Shown here piece by piece: positions 63,194 to 64,000 of a stretch of DNA of 64,000 bases. A program made the translations under genes and the position numbers. The notes under the pieces were generated by a model that saw only the letters and a program-made list of their open reading frames with translations, was not told the DNA's origin and searched no databases. The stretch is from assembly GCA_030613025.1 (NCBI GenBank), contig JAUWMT010000009.1, positions 1 through 64,000 on the forward strand, in the 5' to 3' direction. Numbering within the stretch: the stretch's first letter is position 1; every line of letters starts with the position of its first letter. This DNA comes from Candidatus Cloacimonadota bacterium. GTDB taxonomy: Bacteria; Cloacimonadota; Cloacimonadia; JGIOTU-2.

Positions 63194-64000
63194 CTATAGT
63201 CTCCTCATCTTCTTCAACGCAGTATATTTTACTCTATACATTCTCATTGTATTGATAAAATTATCTTGCTCTTTAAATATCTCCACATATTCTTTAAATA
63301 TCTCTTCATTTGTCAATCTATATAACATTTCCAATTGAGTAATGTGCAACCTTTGATAACCAATTGTTGCAGGGTCAATTTCAGGATACCATTCTGCTTT
63401 ACATAAGTTATAGTGAGACCAGTAACCTAAGTCATATTCAGGTAAGATATTTTTCAGAGTTTGGATGCCATCTTCGTATATTTTTCTTGCCACTTTATTT
63501 TTTGGGAAAACTCGCACAAAATCATAAATGCCGCATAAAGAGAAAATCATACCATTTAAGACAAGGGTTGGCACCTTTGCTGTATATTCTTCATAAAAAG
63601 GACCCCATTTTGTAAATGAAGTTACACCCCCTTCTGAAACTGGTTTAGTAAAAGGAATCAGTGCTTTTTCAGCCATCTCTGCATATTTTTTATTTCCTGT
63701 TAATTGATACCCCCGAAGAAGTATTGATATTCCTCTACTTTGTGAGAAGGCAGACTGCCATGGTCCTGGATTTTTATATTGAGGTAAAGAAACATCTGTT
63801 AACCATCTTACGCCTAAATCATCACTTATTTCTGCATTTTCATAAAACCAATCAACAAATTTGAGAAATCTGTTCTTATCCTTTTCGGATTTAGTTTTTA
63901 AATAAGTATGGAAAACTGCAAGACCCATTTGTCCAATAGAAATAGGGAAATAAACAAATTCTTTTTCCTTAACATCGATGTAGGTTTTATTGATTGGTAT
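63194..64000 (-). CDS. D-glucuronyl C5-epimerase-like protein, cut by the window edge
   Basis: The reading frame stays open to the end of the window, so at least 268 residues are present and the N terminus lies outside. Seen are YFPISIGQMGLAVF, WLTDVSLPQYKNPGPWQSAF, SQSRGISILLRGYQL and PATIGYQRLHITQLEMLY, with an alpha/alpha-toroid pattern typical of heparosan or alginate-like glucuronyl C5-epimerase C-terminal domains. It would convert glucuronate to iduronate in a polysaccharide. A remnant of its 3' end is found at 59794-60000. Confidence 0.75.
   Translation of the reverse strand: MPINKTYIDVKEKEFVYFPISIGQMGLAVFHTYLKTKSEKDKNRFLKFVDWFYENAEISDDLGVRWLTDVSLPQYKNPGPWQSAFSQSRGISILLRGYQLTGNKKYAEMAEKALIPFTKPVSEGGVTSFTKWGPFYEEYTAKVPTLVLNGMIFSLCGIYDFVRVFPKNKVARKIYEDGIQTLKNILPEYDLGYWSHYNLCKAEWYPEIDPATIGYQRLHITQLEMLYRLTNEEIFKEYVEIFKEQDNFINTMRMYRVKYTALKKMRRL

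Noticed and set aside
1-64000. CRISPR arrays, insertion sequences, integrases, rRNA and tRNA genes
   Set aside because: No regularly spaced repeats, transposase or integrase motifs, or tRNA-like folds were found by reading both strands; short RNA genes could still be missed.

Overview
The window looks like a chromosomal segment of a Gram-negative, probably anaerobic bacterium of the FCB group. Candidatus Cloacimonadota (WWE1) or a close relative is my best inference. The basis is a complete sprA gene (outer-membrane translocon of the type IX secretion system), a PorV/PorQ-family barrel, five large exported proteins that end in a FlgD-like Ig fold with a type-A-like C-terminal tail, a TonB-ExbBD-receptor operon, and AT-rich DNA. 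There is no rRNA, tRNA, CRISPR array or intact insertion sequence that I can recognise.

Layout. (1) 228-16475, all minus strand: a TonB-dependent receptor, ExbB, two ExbD, TonB, a ~1010-aa exported protein, a PorV-like barrel and three paralogous Asp-box proteins. The first eight genes (receptor through the paralog ending at 4750) form one unit closed by a terminator at 4701-4727. The other two paralogs each have their own terminator. (2) 16583-23324, minus: housekeeping genes, namely lipoyl/octanoyl transfer (lipM-like), purM, a PfkB kinase, a small membrane protein, a class I aminotransferase, glyS and dtd. Several are joined by TAATG stop/start overlaps. (3) 23643-30597, plus: sprA followed at once by a PPP-type phosphatase. 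(4) 30711-38439, minus: a much more A/T-rich six-gene operon in which the parts of an ECF transporter (S, fused ATPase, T) bracket a B12-binding radical SAM protein, a soluble HATPase kinase-like protein and a REC-HD-like phosphohydrolase. I regard this as the best candidate for an undescribed system. (5) 38883-44392, minus: DUF5683, a flippase-like membrane protein, a deoxyhypusine-synthase-like protein, DUF2461, a PNPOx-fold protein, queH and an acyl-CoA dehydrogenase, with many intergenic hairpins. (6) 44599-47877, plus: an amino-acid antiporter and a tyrosine-decarboxylase-like enzyme, which together form a decarboxylation/antiport module. (7) 48340-50559, plus: a secreted C10 (streptopain-like) protease with a PKD-like domain and sorting tail. 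(8) 50993-52001, minus: an MNT/HEPN toxin-antitoxin pair with two 17-bp palindromes at the promoter. (9) 52129-64000, minus: a surface-polysaccharide cluster (glycosyltransferases, YfhO, flippase, pyruvyl transferase, SMR-type transporter, GT39-like protein, and a glucuronyl C5-epimerase-like gene cut by the window edge). It includes a 207-bp remnant of a second epimerase-like gene.

How the parts fit. SprA, the PorV-like protein and the C-terminal tails suggest a type-IX-like export route for the Asp-box proteins, the ~1010-aa protein and the C10 protease. The TonB operon may couple energy to uptake or surface display of the same set. The polysaccharide cluster could supply the surface glycan. 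These links are inferred from gene content and order only.
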